Notes: generated by a model from the sequence alone, not told the origin. DNA of 64,000 nucleotides from Pseudomonas sputi (GCF_021603585.1 NZ_BQHI01000008.1:165973-229972), one strand, 5' to 3'. Shown: positions 50,126 through 61,000, numbered from the stretch's first letter. Numbers and translations are program-made.

Positions 50126-52192
50126 ATGAAAAATAATAATAGCCTGCTACGCCACTTACCCTGGCTGCTGCTGGCAATCGTAGGAGCGTGCGCCCTGGGC
50201 GTAGTGGCATTGCGCCGAGGCGAGGCGATCAACGCCTTGTGGATTGTGGTCGCCGCCGTGGCCATCTATCTGGTCGCGTACCGTTACTACAGTCTGTTCA
50301 TCGCTAACAATGTGATGCAACTCGATCCGCGTCGGGCCACCCCCGCCGTGCTCAACAACGACGGTCTGGACTACGTTCCAACCAACAAACACATTCTCTT
50401 CGGTCACCACTTCGCGGCCATCGCCGGCGCAGGGCCGCTGGTCGGTCCGGTTCTGGCGGCGCAGATGGGCTATCTGCCCGGTACGCTGTGGCTGATCGCC
50501 GGCGTGGTGCTGGCAGGCGCGGTGCAGGACTTCATGGTCCTGTTCATGTCGACCCGTCGCAACGGCCGCTCCCTGGGCGACATGGTGCGTGAAGAAATGG
50601 GCCGCATCCCCGGCACCATCGCCCTGTTCGGCTGCTTCCTGATCATGATCATCATCCTCGCGGTGCTGGCGCTGATCGTGGTCAAGGCCCTGGCTGAAAG
50701 CCCGTGGGGCATCTTCACCGTGATGGCGACCATCCCGATCGCGATGTTCATGGGCATCTACATGCGCTACATCCGTCCGGGCCGCATCGGCGAGATCTCG
50801 GTCATCGGCGTGTTGCTGCTGCTCGGTTCGATCTGGCTGGGCGGGCAGATCGCCGCCGATCCGGTCTGGGCCAAAGCCTTCAGCTTCACCGGCGTGCAGA
50901 TCACCTGGATGCTGATCGGTTATGGCTTTGTCGCTGCCGTGCTCCCGGTGTGGCTGATCCTTGCCCCGCGTGACTACCTCTCTACCTTCCTCAAGATCGG
51001 TACCATCGTCGCTCTGGCGATCGGCATCCTGGTGACCATGCCCGAGCTGAAAATGCCGGCGCTGACCCAGTTCGTCGACGGCACCGGCCCGGTGTGGAAG
51101 GGCGGTCTGTTCCCGTTCCTGTTCATCACCATCGCTTGCGGTGCGGTATCCGGTTTCCACGCGCTGATCTCCTCCGGGACCACGCCGAAGCTGCTGGATA
51201 ACGAAACCAACGCCCGTTACATCGGTTACGGCGGCATGCTCATGGAATCGTTCGTGGCCATCATGGCCATGGTCGCGGCCTCGGTGATCGAGCCAGGCGT
51301 GTACTTCGCCATGAACAGCCCGGCCGCCGTGGTCGGCGGTGACGTGGTGGCTGTGGCAACCGCGGTCAGTAACTGGGGCTTTGCAATTACCCCGGAAGCC
51401 CTGCAAGCCGTGGCGCATGACATCGGCGAAACCACCATTCTGGCCCGTGCCGGTGGTGCGCCGACCCTGGCGGTCGGTATCGCGCAGATCCTGCACAGTG
51501 TCCTGCCGGGTGAAAACACCATGGCGTTCTGGTACCACTTCGCGATCCTGTTCGAAGCGCTGTTCATCCTGACTGCTGTGGACGCCGGCACCCGTGCCGG
51601 GCGCTTCATGCTGCAGGACCTGCTCGGCTCCTTCGTACCGGCACTCAAGCGTACCGAATCCTGGACCGCCAACCTGATCGCCACTGCCGGTTGTGTGGCG
51701 ATGTGGGGCTGGTTGCTGTATCAGGGCGTGATCGATCCGCTGGGGGGTATCAACACCTTGTGGCCGCTGTTCGGTATCTCCAACCAGATGCTGGCCGGTA
51801 TCGCGCTGATGCTCGGCACCGTGGTCCTGATCAAGATGAAGCGCCAGCGCTACATCTGGGTCACCCTGTTGCCGGCCACCTGGCTGCTGATCTGCACCAC
51901 GACTGCGGGCTTCATCAAGCTGTTCGACGCCAACCCGGCGATCGGCTTCCTGTCGCTGGCCAAGAAGTACAGTGATGCACTGGCCAACGGTCAGGTGCTG
52001 GCGCCGGCCAAGAGCGTCGAGCAGATGCAGCACGTGATCTTCAACGCCTACACCAACGCAACACTGACCGCGCTGTTCCTGTTCGTGGTATTCAGCATCC
52101 TGTTCTATGCGCTCAAGGTCGGCATCGCCGCCTGGGGCAAAAAAGAGCGTACGGACAAAGAATCGCCATTCCAGGCCCTGCCGGACGCGTAA
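50126..52192 (+). CDS. cstA: Carbon starvation protein CstA (pyruvate/peptide transporter family)
   Basis: A 688-residue membrane protein with about 16 to 18 helices. It has the CstA landmarks YVPTNKHILFGHHFAAIAGA and GPLVGPVLAAQMGYLPGTLW near the start and FHALISSGTTPKLLDNE in the middle. E. coli and Pseudomonas members import pyruvate and are linked to peptide uptake. The ATG at 50126 (MKNNNSLLRHLPW) follows GGAATAAT and fits the family length; an earlier in-frame start reads into non-homologous sequence. It is operonic with ybdD, 15 bases downstream. Confidence 0.93.
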   Translation: MKNNNSLLRHLPWLLLAIVGACALGVVALRRGEAINALWIVVAAVAIYLVAYRYYSLFIANNVMQLDPRRATPAVLNNDGLDYVPTNKHILFGHHFAAIAGAGPLVGPVLAAQMGYLPGTLWLIAGVVLAGAVQDFMVLFMSTRRNGRSLGDMVREEMGRIPGTIALFGCFLIMIIILAVLALIVVKALAESPWGIFTVMATIPIAMFMGIYMRYIRPGRIGEISVIGVLLLLGSIWLGGQIAADPVWAKAFSFTGVQITWMLIGYGFVAAVLPVWLILAPRDYLSTFLKIGTIVALAIGILVTMPELKMPALTQFVDGTGPVWKGGLFPFLFITIACGAVSGFHALISSGTTPKLLDNETNARYIGYGGMLMESFVAIMAMVAASVIEPGVYFAMNSPAAVVGGDVVAVATAVSNWGFAITPEALQAVAHDIGETTILARAGGAPTLAVGIAQILHSVLPGENTMAFWYHFAILFEALFILTAVDAGTRAGRFMLQDLLGSFVPALKRTESWTANLIATAGCVAMWGWLLYQGVIDPLGGINTLWPLFGISNQMLAGIALMLGTVVLIKMKRQRYIWVTLLPATWLLICTTTAGFIKLFDANPAIGFLSLAKKYSDALANGQVLAPAKSVEQMQHVIFNAYTNATLTALFLFVVFSILFYALKVGIAAWGKKERTDKESPFQALPDA

Positions 52193-52207
52193 CCAGAGGA
52201 TTGCAGC

Positions 52208-52405
52208 ATGTTCAATGACCTGAGTCGCCTCGGTAAATACCTCGGTCAGGCCGCGCGCCTGATGGTCGGCATGCCCGACTACGACACCTACGTCGAGCAT
52301 ATGCAGACCAAACACCCGGACAAACCGGTGATGAGCTACGAGATGTTCTTTCGTGAACGTCAGGAAGCCCGTTACGGTGGCAAGGGTGGGCCGAAGTGCT
52401 GCTGA
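52208..52405 (+). CDS. YbdD/YjiX family small protein
   Basis: A 65-residue cytoplasmic protein that always accompanies cstA genes. The family core [20 protein letters not shown] and the C-terminal [20 protein letters not shown] are typical. It is thought to assist the CstA transporter. GAGGA precedes the ATG. A strong terminator follows. Confidence 0.9.
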   Translation: MFNDLSRLGKYLGQAARLMVGMPDYDTYVEHMQTKHPDKPVMSYEMFFRERQEARYGGKGGPKCC

Positions 52406-52435
52406 GCCGCTGATCGCGGTTCATCAGAGATGAGG

Positions 52436-52470
52436 TGGGAGCAGGTCTTTCGGCCTGCTCCCATTTTTAT
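52436..52470 (+). terminator. Intrinsic terminator after ybdD
   Basis: TGGGAGCAGG and CCTGCTCCCA form a long stem followed by TTTTTATTT. Confidence 0.9.
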
Positions 52471-52494
52471 TTGTGCAATTGAAGGAGATCGAGT

Positions 52495-53466
52495 TTGTCT
52501 TCTCCCATCCCGGTCACGGTGCTCAGCGGTTTCCTCGGCGCCGGCAAGACCACCTTGCTGCGCCATCTGTTGAAAGCCGAGCACGGTCTGAAAATCGCCG
52601 TGATCGAAAACGAATTCAGTGACGCCGGTATCGACACCCAATTGCTGGGCGACGAACCGGTGCAAGTCATGACCCTGGCCAACGGCTGCGTCTGCTGCAC
52701 CATCCACACCGACCTGACCAAGGCCCTGTACCTGCTGCTCGAACGGCTGGACAGCGGCGAAATCGCTTTCGATCGCTTGGTCATCGAATGCACGGGTCTG
52801 GCCGATCCGGCCCCGGTGGCACAGACTTTTTTCATCGACGAAGAACTGCGCGAGCGTTACCTGCTCGACGGCATCATCACCCTGGTGGACGCCGCTCATG
52901 CCGAGCTGCACCTGACCCAGACCATTGCCCAGGCGCAGATCGGTTTTGCCGACCGCCTGCTGGTGAGCAAGACCGATCTGGTGGACGAGGCTGCGTTCAC
53001 CGCGCTCAGCGAACGTCTGACCCGCATCAATCGCCGTGCACCGATCCGCGTGGTCGAGCACGGCAATATCGATCTGGCCGAATTGCTCGATGTGCGCGGC
53101 TTCAACCTGAATGCCGATCTCGGCGGCGGGGTGAGCCTGCGACCGGTGAGCAAGGCGCCGTCCATTGACCGGATTTCCAGCCTCGTACTGCGTACCGATC
53201 AGCCGCTGGATATCGATCAGCTCAGCGAGTTCATGAATCAATTGCTCGAAGAGCACGGCAAGCAATTGCTGCGCTACAAAGGCGTGCTGAACATTGCCGG
53301 TGAAGACCGGCGGCTGGTGTTTCAGGGCGTGCTGAAACTCTACGGCTTCGACTGGGACACCGAGTGGGCCGAGGGCGAGGCGCGGGAAAGCGTGATCGTG
53401 TTTATCGCCGACGATTTGCCGGAAGAAAAAATCCGGGCGGGGTTTGCCAGGGTGGCGGCGAACTGA
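52495..53466 (+). CDS. yjiA: CobW/YjiA-type GTPase (metal chaperone family)
   Basis: A 323-residue G3E GTPase. The P-loop is LSGFLGAGKTTLLRHLL, the metal-binding CxCC is NGCVCCTI, Walker B is LVIECTGLADPAPV, and the base motif is VSKTDLVD. The C-terminal CobW domain follows. These proteins insert or deliver metal ions such as zinc. The start is TTG at 52495 after AAGGAG with a good spacing; no ATG fits. It is transcribed separately from ybdD, after the terminator. Confidence 0.9.
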   Translation: MSSPIPVTVLSGFLGAGKTTLLRHLLKAEHGLKIAVIENEFSDAGIDTQLLGDEPVQVMTLANGCVCCTIHTDLTKALYLLLERLDSGEIAFDRLVIECTGLADPAPVAQTFFIDEELRERYLLDGIITLVDAAHAELHLTQTIAQAQIGFADRLLVSKTDLVDEAAFTALSERLTRINRRAPIRVVEHGNIDLAELLDVRGFNLNADLGGGVSLRPVSKAPSIDRISSLVLRTDQPLDIDQLSEFMNQLLEEHGKQLLRYKGVLNIAGEDRRLVFQGVLKLYGFDWDTEWAEGEARESVIVFIADDLPEEKIRAGFARVAAN

Positions 53467-53479
53467 GTCCGCCGCGCCT

Positions 53480-54175
53480 TCAGTGGGTGGCGCCGCTGAG
53501 AATCGTCTGCTCCAGATGATCCAGATGACGGTTCATCAGCGACACCGCCTCGTCGGCGTCATCACGCTCGATCGCCCCGACGATCCGGGCGTGATCCTGC
53601 CAGCCGCAACAGCTGTGTGTGGTTTCAGTGCATCGCGCAATCGCCAGTGACGTCAGCGGCACCAGCGTGCCGAGAAAGTGCGCCAACGGTGCATTCCGCG
53701 CCATTTTCGCCAACTGCAAATGGAACTCTCCGGACAGGCGAATCGCTGCGCCGCGTCGATCTTTATCCACCGCCTGACGCTCACGTTCGATCAACGCTCG
53801 CAGGCGCTTCAAATCTTCAGCCTGCGCGTGCTGACAAGCCAGCCGCACCAGTGTGTTCTCGGCCAGCCGCCGGGCGTGCAGGGTCTGACGTGTCTGCTCG
53901 GCGTCCGGCGCGGCCACGCGTGGTCGGTGGTTGGCCCGCAGCACGATGATCTGCTCATGGGACAGTTGGGTCAGCACCCGACGTACATCGGCGCGGCTGA
54001 CGCCGAACATCTGCTTGAGACTGTCTTCGGTAAAACGACTGGCGGCATCCAGGCGCTGTTCGAGGATTGCGTCGAGCAGGCGTGGATACAGATCGTCCAC
54101 CGGCGCCTGCAGGCGGGAGAAGGGCAGGGCCGCCGAGGTCGGGCGAGGGTGCGACGGCGTGGCAAGACTGTTCAT
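53480..54175 (-). CDS. GntR family (FCD) transcriptional regulator
   Basis: A 231-residue FadR/FCD-type GntR protein. The winged helix is at about residues 30-95 (FTEDSLKQMFGVSRADVRRV) and the all-helical FCD domain includes FHLQLAKMARNAPLAHFLGT, where His residues coordinate metal. It lies 24 bases after a second GntR gene in the same direction, an unusual tandem. The target is unknown; the neighbouring symporter or an unlinked catabolic operon are candidates. The stop is close to the convergent yjiA stop. Confidence 0.85.
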   Translation of the reverse strand: MNSLATPSHPRPTSAALPFSRLQAPVDDLYPRLLDAILEQRLDAASRFTEDSLKQMFGVSRADVRRVLTQLSHEQIIVLRANHRPRVAAPDAEQTRQTLHARRLAENTLVRLACQHAQAEDLKRLRALIERERQAVDKDRRGAAIRLSGEFHLQLAKMARNAPLAHFLGTLVPLTSLAIARCTETTHSCCGWQDHARIVGAIERDDADEAVSLMNRHLDHLEQTILSGATH

Positions 54176-54199
54176 GGCCGGTCTCCAGTGTGAGGCGTT

Positions 54200-54904
54200 T
54201 CAGTGGCTCAGGTTGTCATCCGGAATATTCAGTTCGATGCCCATGCGCTGGCCTTCACGCAGGATGTGCCGGCGCATTTCGGCGCTGGCCTGGGCGCTGT
54301 TCTTGCTGCGGATCGCGCGCACCACGGCTTCGTTTTCCTCAAGGCGTTCGGCCAGGTGCTCCGGCGAATTGCGCAGCACTTCGGCGCTTTGCTTCAGAGC
54401 ATTGCTGGTCTGTTGCACCACGCTCTGGAAAATCGGATTCGAGGTCAGGGCGAACAGTTCTTCGTGGAAGGCGATGTAGGCATTGACGCCAGCCTCGCTG
54501 TCGCCGGCGTCGAGGGCTTCGCGCATGTCCATCAGCGTCAGGCGCAACTGCCCGACTTCCTTGCTGCTGATCGATTGCGCCACCAGGCCGACGATGAACG
54601 GCTCGAGGGTGTAGCGCAGTTGCAGCACGTCTTCGAGGCTGGCGCCGGCTACCGCGCTGTCATGGCTTTGACTGTCACTGGCCTGGGCGTCGAGGACCAC
54701 CACGCCTTTGCCCGGCATCGAGCGCACCAGGCCGAGGGTTTCCAGCACGATCACCGCTTCACGCAGGCTCGGGCGGCTGATGCCCAGTTGTTCGGCCAGT
54801 TCACGCTGACCCGGCAGCATCTCGCCGGAGCGCCACTGACCACGGGCCAGCGCGGCCCGGAGTTTTTCTACCACTGAGTTGACGACGGTTGATGACGTAA
54901 TCAC
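54200..54904 (-). CDS. GntR family (FadR/PdhR-type) transcriptional regulator
   Basis: A 234-residue FCD-domain GntR regulator. The DNA-binding part is GEMLPGQRELAEQLGISRPS then LREAVIVLETLGLV, close to PdhR/LldR, and the FCD ligand domain begins LEDVLQLRYTLEPFIVGLVA. Regulators of this branch bind TGGTNNNACCA; two one-mismatch copies lie upstream of the symporter at 56336-56346 and 56421-56431. It is downstream of and co-directional with the symporter gene (50-base gap), so a regulator-transporter operon with autocontrol is plausible. Confidence 0.87.
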   Translation of the reverse strand: MITSSTVVNSVVEKLRAALARGQWRSGEMLPGQRELAEQLGISRPSLREAVIVLETLGLVRSMPGKGVVVLDAQASDSQSHDSAVAGASLEDVLQLRYTLEPFIVGLVAQSISSKEVGQLRLTLMDMREALDAGDSEAGVNAYIAFHEELFALTSNPIFQSVVQQTSNALKQSAEVLRNSPEHLAERLEENEAVVRAIRSKNSAQASAEMRRHILREGQRMGIELNIPDDNLSH

Positions 54905-54953
54905 GTGTTCGCTCCATGAGCCGTGCCTGCATTGGCGCAGGCACGGCGCTCAT

Positions 54954-56267
54954 TCAGAATTCTTTGGCCGCCGCTTGAGCGACCGTTTTTCTCGGCTGAA
55001 AGTTATAGCCCTGCTCGCCGTTGAGCACTTTGTTCGCCCGCTGCACGTCGATGTCCTTTTCCCAGCGGGCGATCGCCACGGTGGCGACGCAGTTGCCGAT
55101 CAGGTTGGTCAGCGCCCGGCCGATGCCCATGAACCAGTCCACCGCCAGTACCAGCACCAGACCGACCACCGGAATTGCCGGGATGGCCGTCAGCGTGGCC
55201 GCCAGAATCACCAGCGCCGACCCCGGAATGCCGTGGGCGCCTTTCGAGGTAATCAGCGACACCAGCAAAATCGTCAGCAGATCGGTCATGGCCAGTGGTG
55301 TGCCAGTGGCGTTGGCGATAAACACGATGGCCAGGGTCAGGTAGATCGAAAAACCGTCGAGGTTGAACGAGTAACCGGTGGGAATCACCAGCCCGACAGT
55401 CGAGCTGCCGATGCCCAGATGTTCGAGCTTGCGCATGATCTGCGGCAGCACGGCATCGGAGGACGCAGTGCCCATGACGATCAGCAGTTCTTCACGCAGG
55501 TACTTGAGCAGCGGCCACATGCGCAGGCCGGAGAGACGCATCACCAGACCGAGAATCAGCGCGACGAAGGCGATGCAGGTCAGGTAGAACAACCCGACCA
55601 GGCTGCCCAGGTGTTGCAGGGAATCGAGGCCATATTTGCTGGTGGTGAAGGCGATGGCGCCGAACACGCCAATCGGTGCCAGACGCACGATCATGCCCAT
55701 GATGCGGAAGATCACATGGCTCAGTTCGTTGATCAGCCGCGAGATCCCGGAAGCGGCTTCGCCCACCAGATTCAACGCGCTGCCGAACAGCACCGAGAAC
55801 AACAGCACTTGCAGGATGTTGTTGTCGGCAAAGGCGCCGAGCACCGAAGTCGGGATCAGGTCCATCAGGAACTGGGTAGTGGTGTGCATGTGCTGACCGC
55901 GTTCGGCGATGTCGCCCATGTCGGCGGCGGACAGTTGCTCCAGATGAATATTGGCGCCGCTACCGATACCGGTGGTGAAGGCGAACACCAGACCGATTAC
56001 CAGGGCGATGGTGGTCAGCACTTCGAAGTAGATCACCGACTTGAGACCGATTCGACCGACCTTCTTCAGGTCGCCCGCGCCACTGATGCCGCTGACCACC
56101 ACGCAAAACACGATCAGGCCGATGAGCATCTTGATCAGTTTGATGAAACCGTCGCCGAGCGGCTTGAGCTGGGCCGAGTATTCAGGAAGGGTCAGCCCGC
56201 AGACGATGCCGAGCACCAGTCCGAGAACCACTTGGAGGAAGATTGAACGCGAGCACCATCTGAGCAT
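54954..56267 (-). CDS. Dicarboxylate/amino acid:cation symporter (DAACS, DctA-like)
   Basis: A 437-residue inner-membrane symporter with about eight helices and two re-entrant loops. It carries the DctA hallmarks LPEYSAQLKPLGDGFIKLIK, the serine-rich hairpin MGTASSDAVLPQIMRKLE and the SFNLDGFSIYLTLAIVFIAN region. It takes up C4-dicarboxylates or related organic acids with protons or sodium. The C-terminal tail is longer than the core. It appears to be co-transcribed with the GntR gene downstream. Substrate by homology only. Confidence 0.9.
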   Translation of the reverse strand: MLRWCSRSIFLQVVLGLVLGIVCGLTLPEYSAQLKPLGDGFIKLIKMLIGLIVFCVVVSGISGAGDLKKVGRIGLKSVIYFEVLTTIALVIGLVFAFTTGIGSGANIHLEQLSAADMGDIAERGQHMHTTTQFLMDLIPTSVLGAFADNNILQVLLFSVLFGSALNLVGEAASGISRLINELSHVIFRIMGMIVRLAPIGVFGAIAFTTSKYGLDSLQHLGSLVGLFYLTCIAFVALILGLVMRLSGLRMWPLLKYLREELLIVMGTASSDAVLPQIMRKLEHLGIGSSTVGLVIPTGYSFNLDGFSIYLTLAIVFIANATGTPLAMTDLLTILLVSLITSKGAHGIPGSALVILAATLTAIPAIPVVGLVLVLAVDWFMGIGRALTNLIGNCVATVAIARWEKDIDVQRANKVLNGEQGYNFQPRKTVAQAAAKEF

Positions 56268-56335
56268 GGGAGGAATCCTGGTCGGTGTCCTGGCTGCCGT
56301 GCGCGGAGCGCATCAGATTCAGGACTTAATTATTG

Positions 56336-56346
56336 TGGTCTTACCG
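56336..56346. promoter_or_regulatory. Candidate GntR (PdhR/LldR-like) operator 1
   Basis: TGGTCTTACCG fits TGGTNNNACCA with one mismatch. It is 69 bases upstream of the symporter start and would overlap its promoter. Confidence 0.45.
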
Positions 56347-56420
56347 GTATGTCCAGTGCGGGTGCAGTCTAGGCGCTGTTTTTTCTTAATCGCAAGTGAA
56401 AAGTGACGAATTGGCATGAC

Positions 56421-56431
56421 CGGTCTGACCA
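56421..56431. promoter_or_regulatory. Candidate GntR (PdhR/LldR-like) operator 2
   Basis: CGGTCTGACCA fits TGGTNNNACCA with one mismatch. It lies 85 bases farther upstream than the first site, about eight helical turns. Confidence 0.45.
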
Positions 56432-56488
56432 GTTGGGCGCCATGCCCCGGTCTTGAGCCATTTGGTGTTCAAAACTTTTTGACGGACG

Positions 56489-56521
56489 AAAAAAAACCGG
56501 CCAATCACTTGGCCGGTTTTT
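56489..56521 (-). terminator. Intrinsic terminator of glyA
   Basis: AAAACCGGCCA and TGGCCGGTTTT pair around ATCACT and lie downstream of glyA on the minus strand, ending in a T-tract in that direction. Confidence 0.88.
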
Positions 56522-56545
56522 CATGCTGCGGTTTTAACGTCGCAA

Positions 56546-57799
56546 TTAAGCGCCGTATACCGGCAGTTTCTTGCAGATGGCTTTGACTTTCTCACGAACG
56601 GCGTCGATCACCGCTTCGTTGTTCAGGTCTGCCAGGATGTCGCAGATCCAGCCAGCCAGCTCTTTGCACTCAGCCTCTTTGAAGCCGCGAGTGGTCACAG
56701 CCGGAGTACCGAAGCGCAGGCCGGAAGTGACGAACGGGGAGCGTGGGTCGTTTGGCACGGAGTTCTTGTTCACGGTGATGAACGCTTTGCCCAGCGCGGC
56801 GTCGGCGTCTTTACCGGAGATTTCCTGCTTGATCAGCGACAGCAGGAACAGGTGGTTTTGAGTGCCGCCGGAAACCACGTCGAAACCGCGTTCGATGAAC
56901 ACGCCGGCCATGGCCTGGGCGTTTTTCACCACTTGTTGCTGGTAAGCCTTGAACTCAGGCTGCAGGGCTTCCTTGAAGCAGATCGCTTTGGCGGCGATCA
57001 CGTGCTCCAGCGGGCCACCCTGGGCGCCCGGGAATACGGCGGAGTTCAGCTTCTTCTCGATGTCGGCGTTGGCCTTGGCCAGGATCAGGCCGCCACGTGG
57101 ACCACGCAGGGTCTTGTGGGTGGTGGTGGTCACGACGTCAGCGAATGGAACCGGGTTCGGGTAGACGCCAGCGGCGACCAGACCGGCCACGTGAGCCATG
57201 TCGACGAACAGGTAGGCACCCACCTTGTCGGCGATGGCGCGGAAACGCGGGAAGTCGAGGATCTGCGAGTAGGCAGAGAAACCGGCCACGATCATTTTCG
57301 GCTTGTGCTCGACCGCCAGGCGCTCGACTTCGTCGTAGTCGATCAGGCCGTTGGCGTCGATGCCGTACTGGATGGCGTTGTACAGCTTGCCGGAGGAGGA
57401 AACGCTGGCGCCGTGGGTCAGGTGACCGCCGTGGGCCAGGCTCATGCCCAGAATGGTGTCACCGGCCGACAGCAGGGCCAGGTAGACGGCGGCGTTGGCT
57501 TGCGAACCTGCGTGCGGCTGAACGTTGGCGTAGTCGGCGCCGAACAGCTCCTTGGCGCGGTCGATGGCCAGCTGTTCAACAACGTCGACGTACTCGCAAC
57601 CACCGTAGTAGCGCTTGCCCGGGTAGCCTTCGGCGTACTTGTTGGTCAGAACCGAGCCTTGAGCTTCCATCACCGCTGGGCTGGTGTAGTTTTCCGAAGC
57701 GATCAGCTCGATGTGTTCTTCCTGGCGCTGGGCTTCTTGCTCCATGGCGGCAAAAAGATCGGCGTCGTACTTGGCAATAGTCAAATCACGGCTGAACAT
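56546..57799 (-). CDS. glyA: Serine hydroxymethyltransferase
   Basis: A 417-residue GlyA that interconverts serine and glycine with tetrahydrofolate. It starts [20 protein letters not shown] and has the PLP lysine in [20 protein letters not shown]. The substrate-binding [20 protein letters not shown] loop is intact. GAGGA precedes the ATG at 57799. Pseudomonads have several glyA copies; this one lies beside morA, as in P. aeruginosa. Confidence 0.97.
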   Translation of the reverse strand: MFSRDLTIAKYDADLFAAMEQEAQRQEEHIELIASENYTSPAVMEAQGSVLTNKYAEGYPGKRYYGGCEYVDVVEQLAIDRAKELFGADYANVQPHAGSQANAAVYLALLSAGDTILGMSLAHGGHLTHGASVSSSGKLYNAIQYGIDANGLIDYDEVERLAVEHKPKMIVAGFSAYSQILDFPRFRAIADKVGAYLFVDMAHVAGLVAAGVYPNPVPFADVVTTTTHKTLRGPRGGLILAKANADIEKKLNSAVFPGAQGGPLEHVIAAKAICFKEALQPEFKAYQQQVVKNAQAMAGVFIERGFDVVSGGTQNHLFLLSLIKQEISGKDADAALGKAFITVNKNSVPNDPRSPFVTSGLRFGTPAVTTRGFKEAECKELAGWICDILADLNNEAVIDAVREKVKAICKKLPVYGA

Positions 57800-57996
57800 G
57801 GCGGTCCTCAAGGATCGGGGGCAGAAAAGGGGGGCATTCTAACCCAACGGGTTTTGGATGGCATATGAAACGACATCATGTCGCAGACAAGTGGCGTTCA
57901 TGACCAGATATGTGGCGTCCGTGCCGGCCTTTTCGCTGACCAGCCGGTTCGCACAATAACCGAGGCCGGCCCTCGATTTTGTGATCGACATCAATC

Positions 57997-58024
57997 CCTG
58001 TGGGAGCGAGCTTGCTCGCGAAGA
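57997..58024. repeat. REP-type hairpin repeat of fluorescent Pseudomonas
   Basis: CTGTGGGAGCGAGCTTGCTC then GCGAA is the common intergenic REP sequence of the P. fluorescens group, with a GCGAG/CTCGC stem and CTTG loop. It is located between glyA and the 3' end of morA and may stabilise or end the morA transcript. Confidence 0.8.
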
Positions 58025-58039
58025 TCGCGCCGCCGGTCT

Positions 58040-61000
58040 TCAGTCGAACATGAACAGCGCATCATTGCTGAACTGCGCCTCGAACCGTCCCGCCGGCATC
58101 GGCCGTCCGAACAGATAGCCCTGAACCTCGTCGCAGCCATGCTCGCGCAGGAAGTCCAGTTGCTCATGGGTTTCCACGCCCTCGGCGATGACCGCCAGAT
58201 TCAGGCTGTGGGCCATGGCGATGATTGCCCGGGCGATCTGGGCGTCCTGCTCACCGGACGGCAGGCCGTCGACGAAGGTGCGGTCGATTTTCAGCACGTC
58301 GATCGGGAATTGCTTGAGGTAGTTCAGTGACGAGTAACCGGTGCCGAAGTCGTCGACCGCAATGCTCAGGCCAAGGTTCTTCAGACCGGCAAGGATTTGC
58401 ATCGCCTCGCTGACTTCGCGCATCAGAATGCTTTCCGTCAGCTCCAGCTCCAGGCACGCCGGCGGCAGGCCGGTCTCGCGCAGGATCGTGGCGATCCGCG
58501 TGCCGAGCTGGCCGTCGGAGAACTGCCGCGCCGAGATGTTCACCGAGACTTTCGGTACGCGCACGCGGTTCTGGTGCCAGGTCTTGAGCTGACGACAGGC
58601 CTCGCTGATCACCCAGTCGCCGACGTCCACCACCAGCCCGAGCTCCTCGAGCACCGGGATGAAATCCCCCGGTGGGACCAATCCGCGACGGGGATGACGC
58701 CAGCGCAGCAGGGCTTCGGTGCCGGTCAGGCGTTTGCCGTCGCCACTGAACTGCGGTTGGTAATACAGCACGAATTCGTTCTGCTCCAGGGCGTGGCGCA
58801 GGTCGCTTTCCAGTTCCAGACGTTCCAGCGCACTGGCGTTCATGTCGGCCTGGTAGAACTGGAAGTTGTTCTTGCCGCGCTCCTTGGCGTGGTACATCGC
58901 GGTGTCGGCGTTTTTCATCAACTGGCTGAGTTCATTGCCGTCCTGCGGGCTCAGAGCGATCCCGATACTGGCGGTGACGAAGAACTCACGACCCTCCAGC
59001 ACGAACGGTCGCACTAGGCTGCCCAGAATCTGCTCGGCCACGTGGATCGCGCGGTTCAGTGCCATTTCGCGGCTGGAGCGGTGTTGCAGAAGCAGGGTGA
59101 ATTCGTCGCCGCCCATCCGCGCCACGGTGTCGTCATCGTCGACGCAGGCCAGCAGGCGCGTGGCCATGTCCTTGAGCATGCGGTCGCCGGCGGCGTGGCC
59201 GAGGGAGTCGTTGATCGGTTTGAAACGGTCGAGGTCGAGGAACATCAGCACCACCCACGACTTCTGTCGTTCGGCCGATTGCAGCGCGGTGTGCAGGCGA
59301 TCCTGAAACAGCGTGCGGTTTGGCAGATGGGTCAGGGCGTCGTAGTAGGCCAGGCGGTGAATCCGCTGCTCACTGGCCTTGCGCTCGCTGATGTCGCTGA
59401 AGAAGCAGACGTAACTGGCCAGGTCGCCCTCGTCATCGAGCACGGCGGTGATGCCGACCCACGCCGGGTAGTGCTCGCCGTTGCGGCGCTTGAGCCAGAC
59501 TTCGCCTTCCCAGGTGCTGTGCTGGTGCAACTGCTTGAGCACGTAGCGCAGGTGCGCGTCCTGCTGTTCGTCGACGGTCAGCATGTTCGGCAACTGGTCG
59601 AGCACTTCGCTCACTGCGTAGCCGCTGACCCGGCTGAACGCCTCGTTGGCCTGGACGATATAACCGGCCGGGTCGGTGATCAGAATCGCCGAGGTCGAGT
59701 GCTCGAATACCGTGGCCGCCATGCGCAGGTCTTTTTCGGCGCGGCGCTGCTGGCTGATGTCGCGACCGACCCCGAGCACCCCTTCGAAGGCGCCATGTTC
59801 GTCCCACACCAGCACCAGACGCAGTTCGATCGGGATCTTGCGGCCGTCGGCGCGCAGGCAGTCGAACAGGAACATCTGGGTCTGCACCTGGCTGCGCAAA
59901 ATCACCAGTTGCTCGGGTTTGCCCAGGGCTTTGCTGACGCGATCCATCAGGTGATAGATGCCGCTCAGTTGCTGCGGGTTGGCGATGGTCGATTGCCAGC
60001 CGTTCTGGAAAATCCATTCGGCGTCATAGCCCAGCACGGCCTGCACCGAGGGGCTGACGTAGTTCAGCGACAGCTGGCTGTCGGTGGAGAAAATCACGTC
60101 GCTGATGCTTTCGGCGAGCATCCGGTAGCGCTGCTCGCTGTCGCGCAGGGATTCGCTGGCTTCGATCTGCTCGGTGATGTCCTTGGCCACGCCGATGATC
60201 CGGGTGACCTGATCGTGCTTGTCCCGGGCCAGCGCCTGTTCGCGAATGTCAAAGCGCCGCCACTTGCCGTCGCGATGACGGAAGCGCAGCTGGCATTGCA
60301 GCAACTGGCTGTAACCGGCGTGACGCTGCATCTGCCGCGAGCGGTGGTAATAGTCGGCGTCTTCCGGGTGCAGGAGGATTTCCCAGAAATATTCGCCCAT
60401 CTGATGCAGCTCGGTGCGGTTGTAACCCAGCGTCTGGCCTAGGTGGTGGTTGCTGAAAATCATCCGCTGGCTGATCACGTCCTGCACATACAGATGATCC
60501 GGCACGGTACGCACCACGTCCGACCAGAAGCCTTCGCGCTCCAGCAGCGACAGTTCGATCAGCTTGCGGCTGGTGATGTCGTTGATGCTCAGGATCACGG
60601 CCTTGTAGTCGTGTTGCTCCTGGGGCAGGCGCAGCACCAGCCACAGGTGCTGGTCGCGGCCATTGATGTCCGGCAGTTTGATTTCCAGTTCCAGCTGCTT
60701 TTGCTGCTGGAGCACGGCGTCGAGTACCTGGTTGCCGATGGCGCACTGACTGTGCGGCTGACCGTCGATCAACAGTTGCCAGGCGTGGTCGCAGGAATTG
60801 ACGTTGAGCAGTTGCAGCGCGACCTGGTTGACCTCGGTGACCCGCAGTTCGTGGAGCAATTGCTGGCGCTGCGCCGGTTGATCGAGCCAGGCCTTGAGCT
60901 GATCGCTGGTCTGGATCTGGGCTCTCTCGAAAATCTGCTTGAGCCCCGAAAGATCCAGCACACACAACGCCACGCCGGTGCCTTCGAAAATATCCTGATA

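Noticed and set aside
50156-52315. Minus-strand open frame of 719 codons opposite cstA
   Set aside because: It is the complement of a transmembrane gene; the composition (His, Gln, Asp, Gly) is the mirror of hydrophobic codons, not a real protein.
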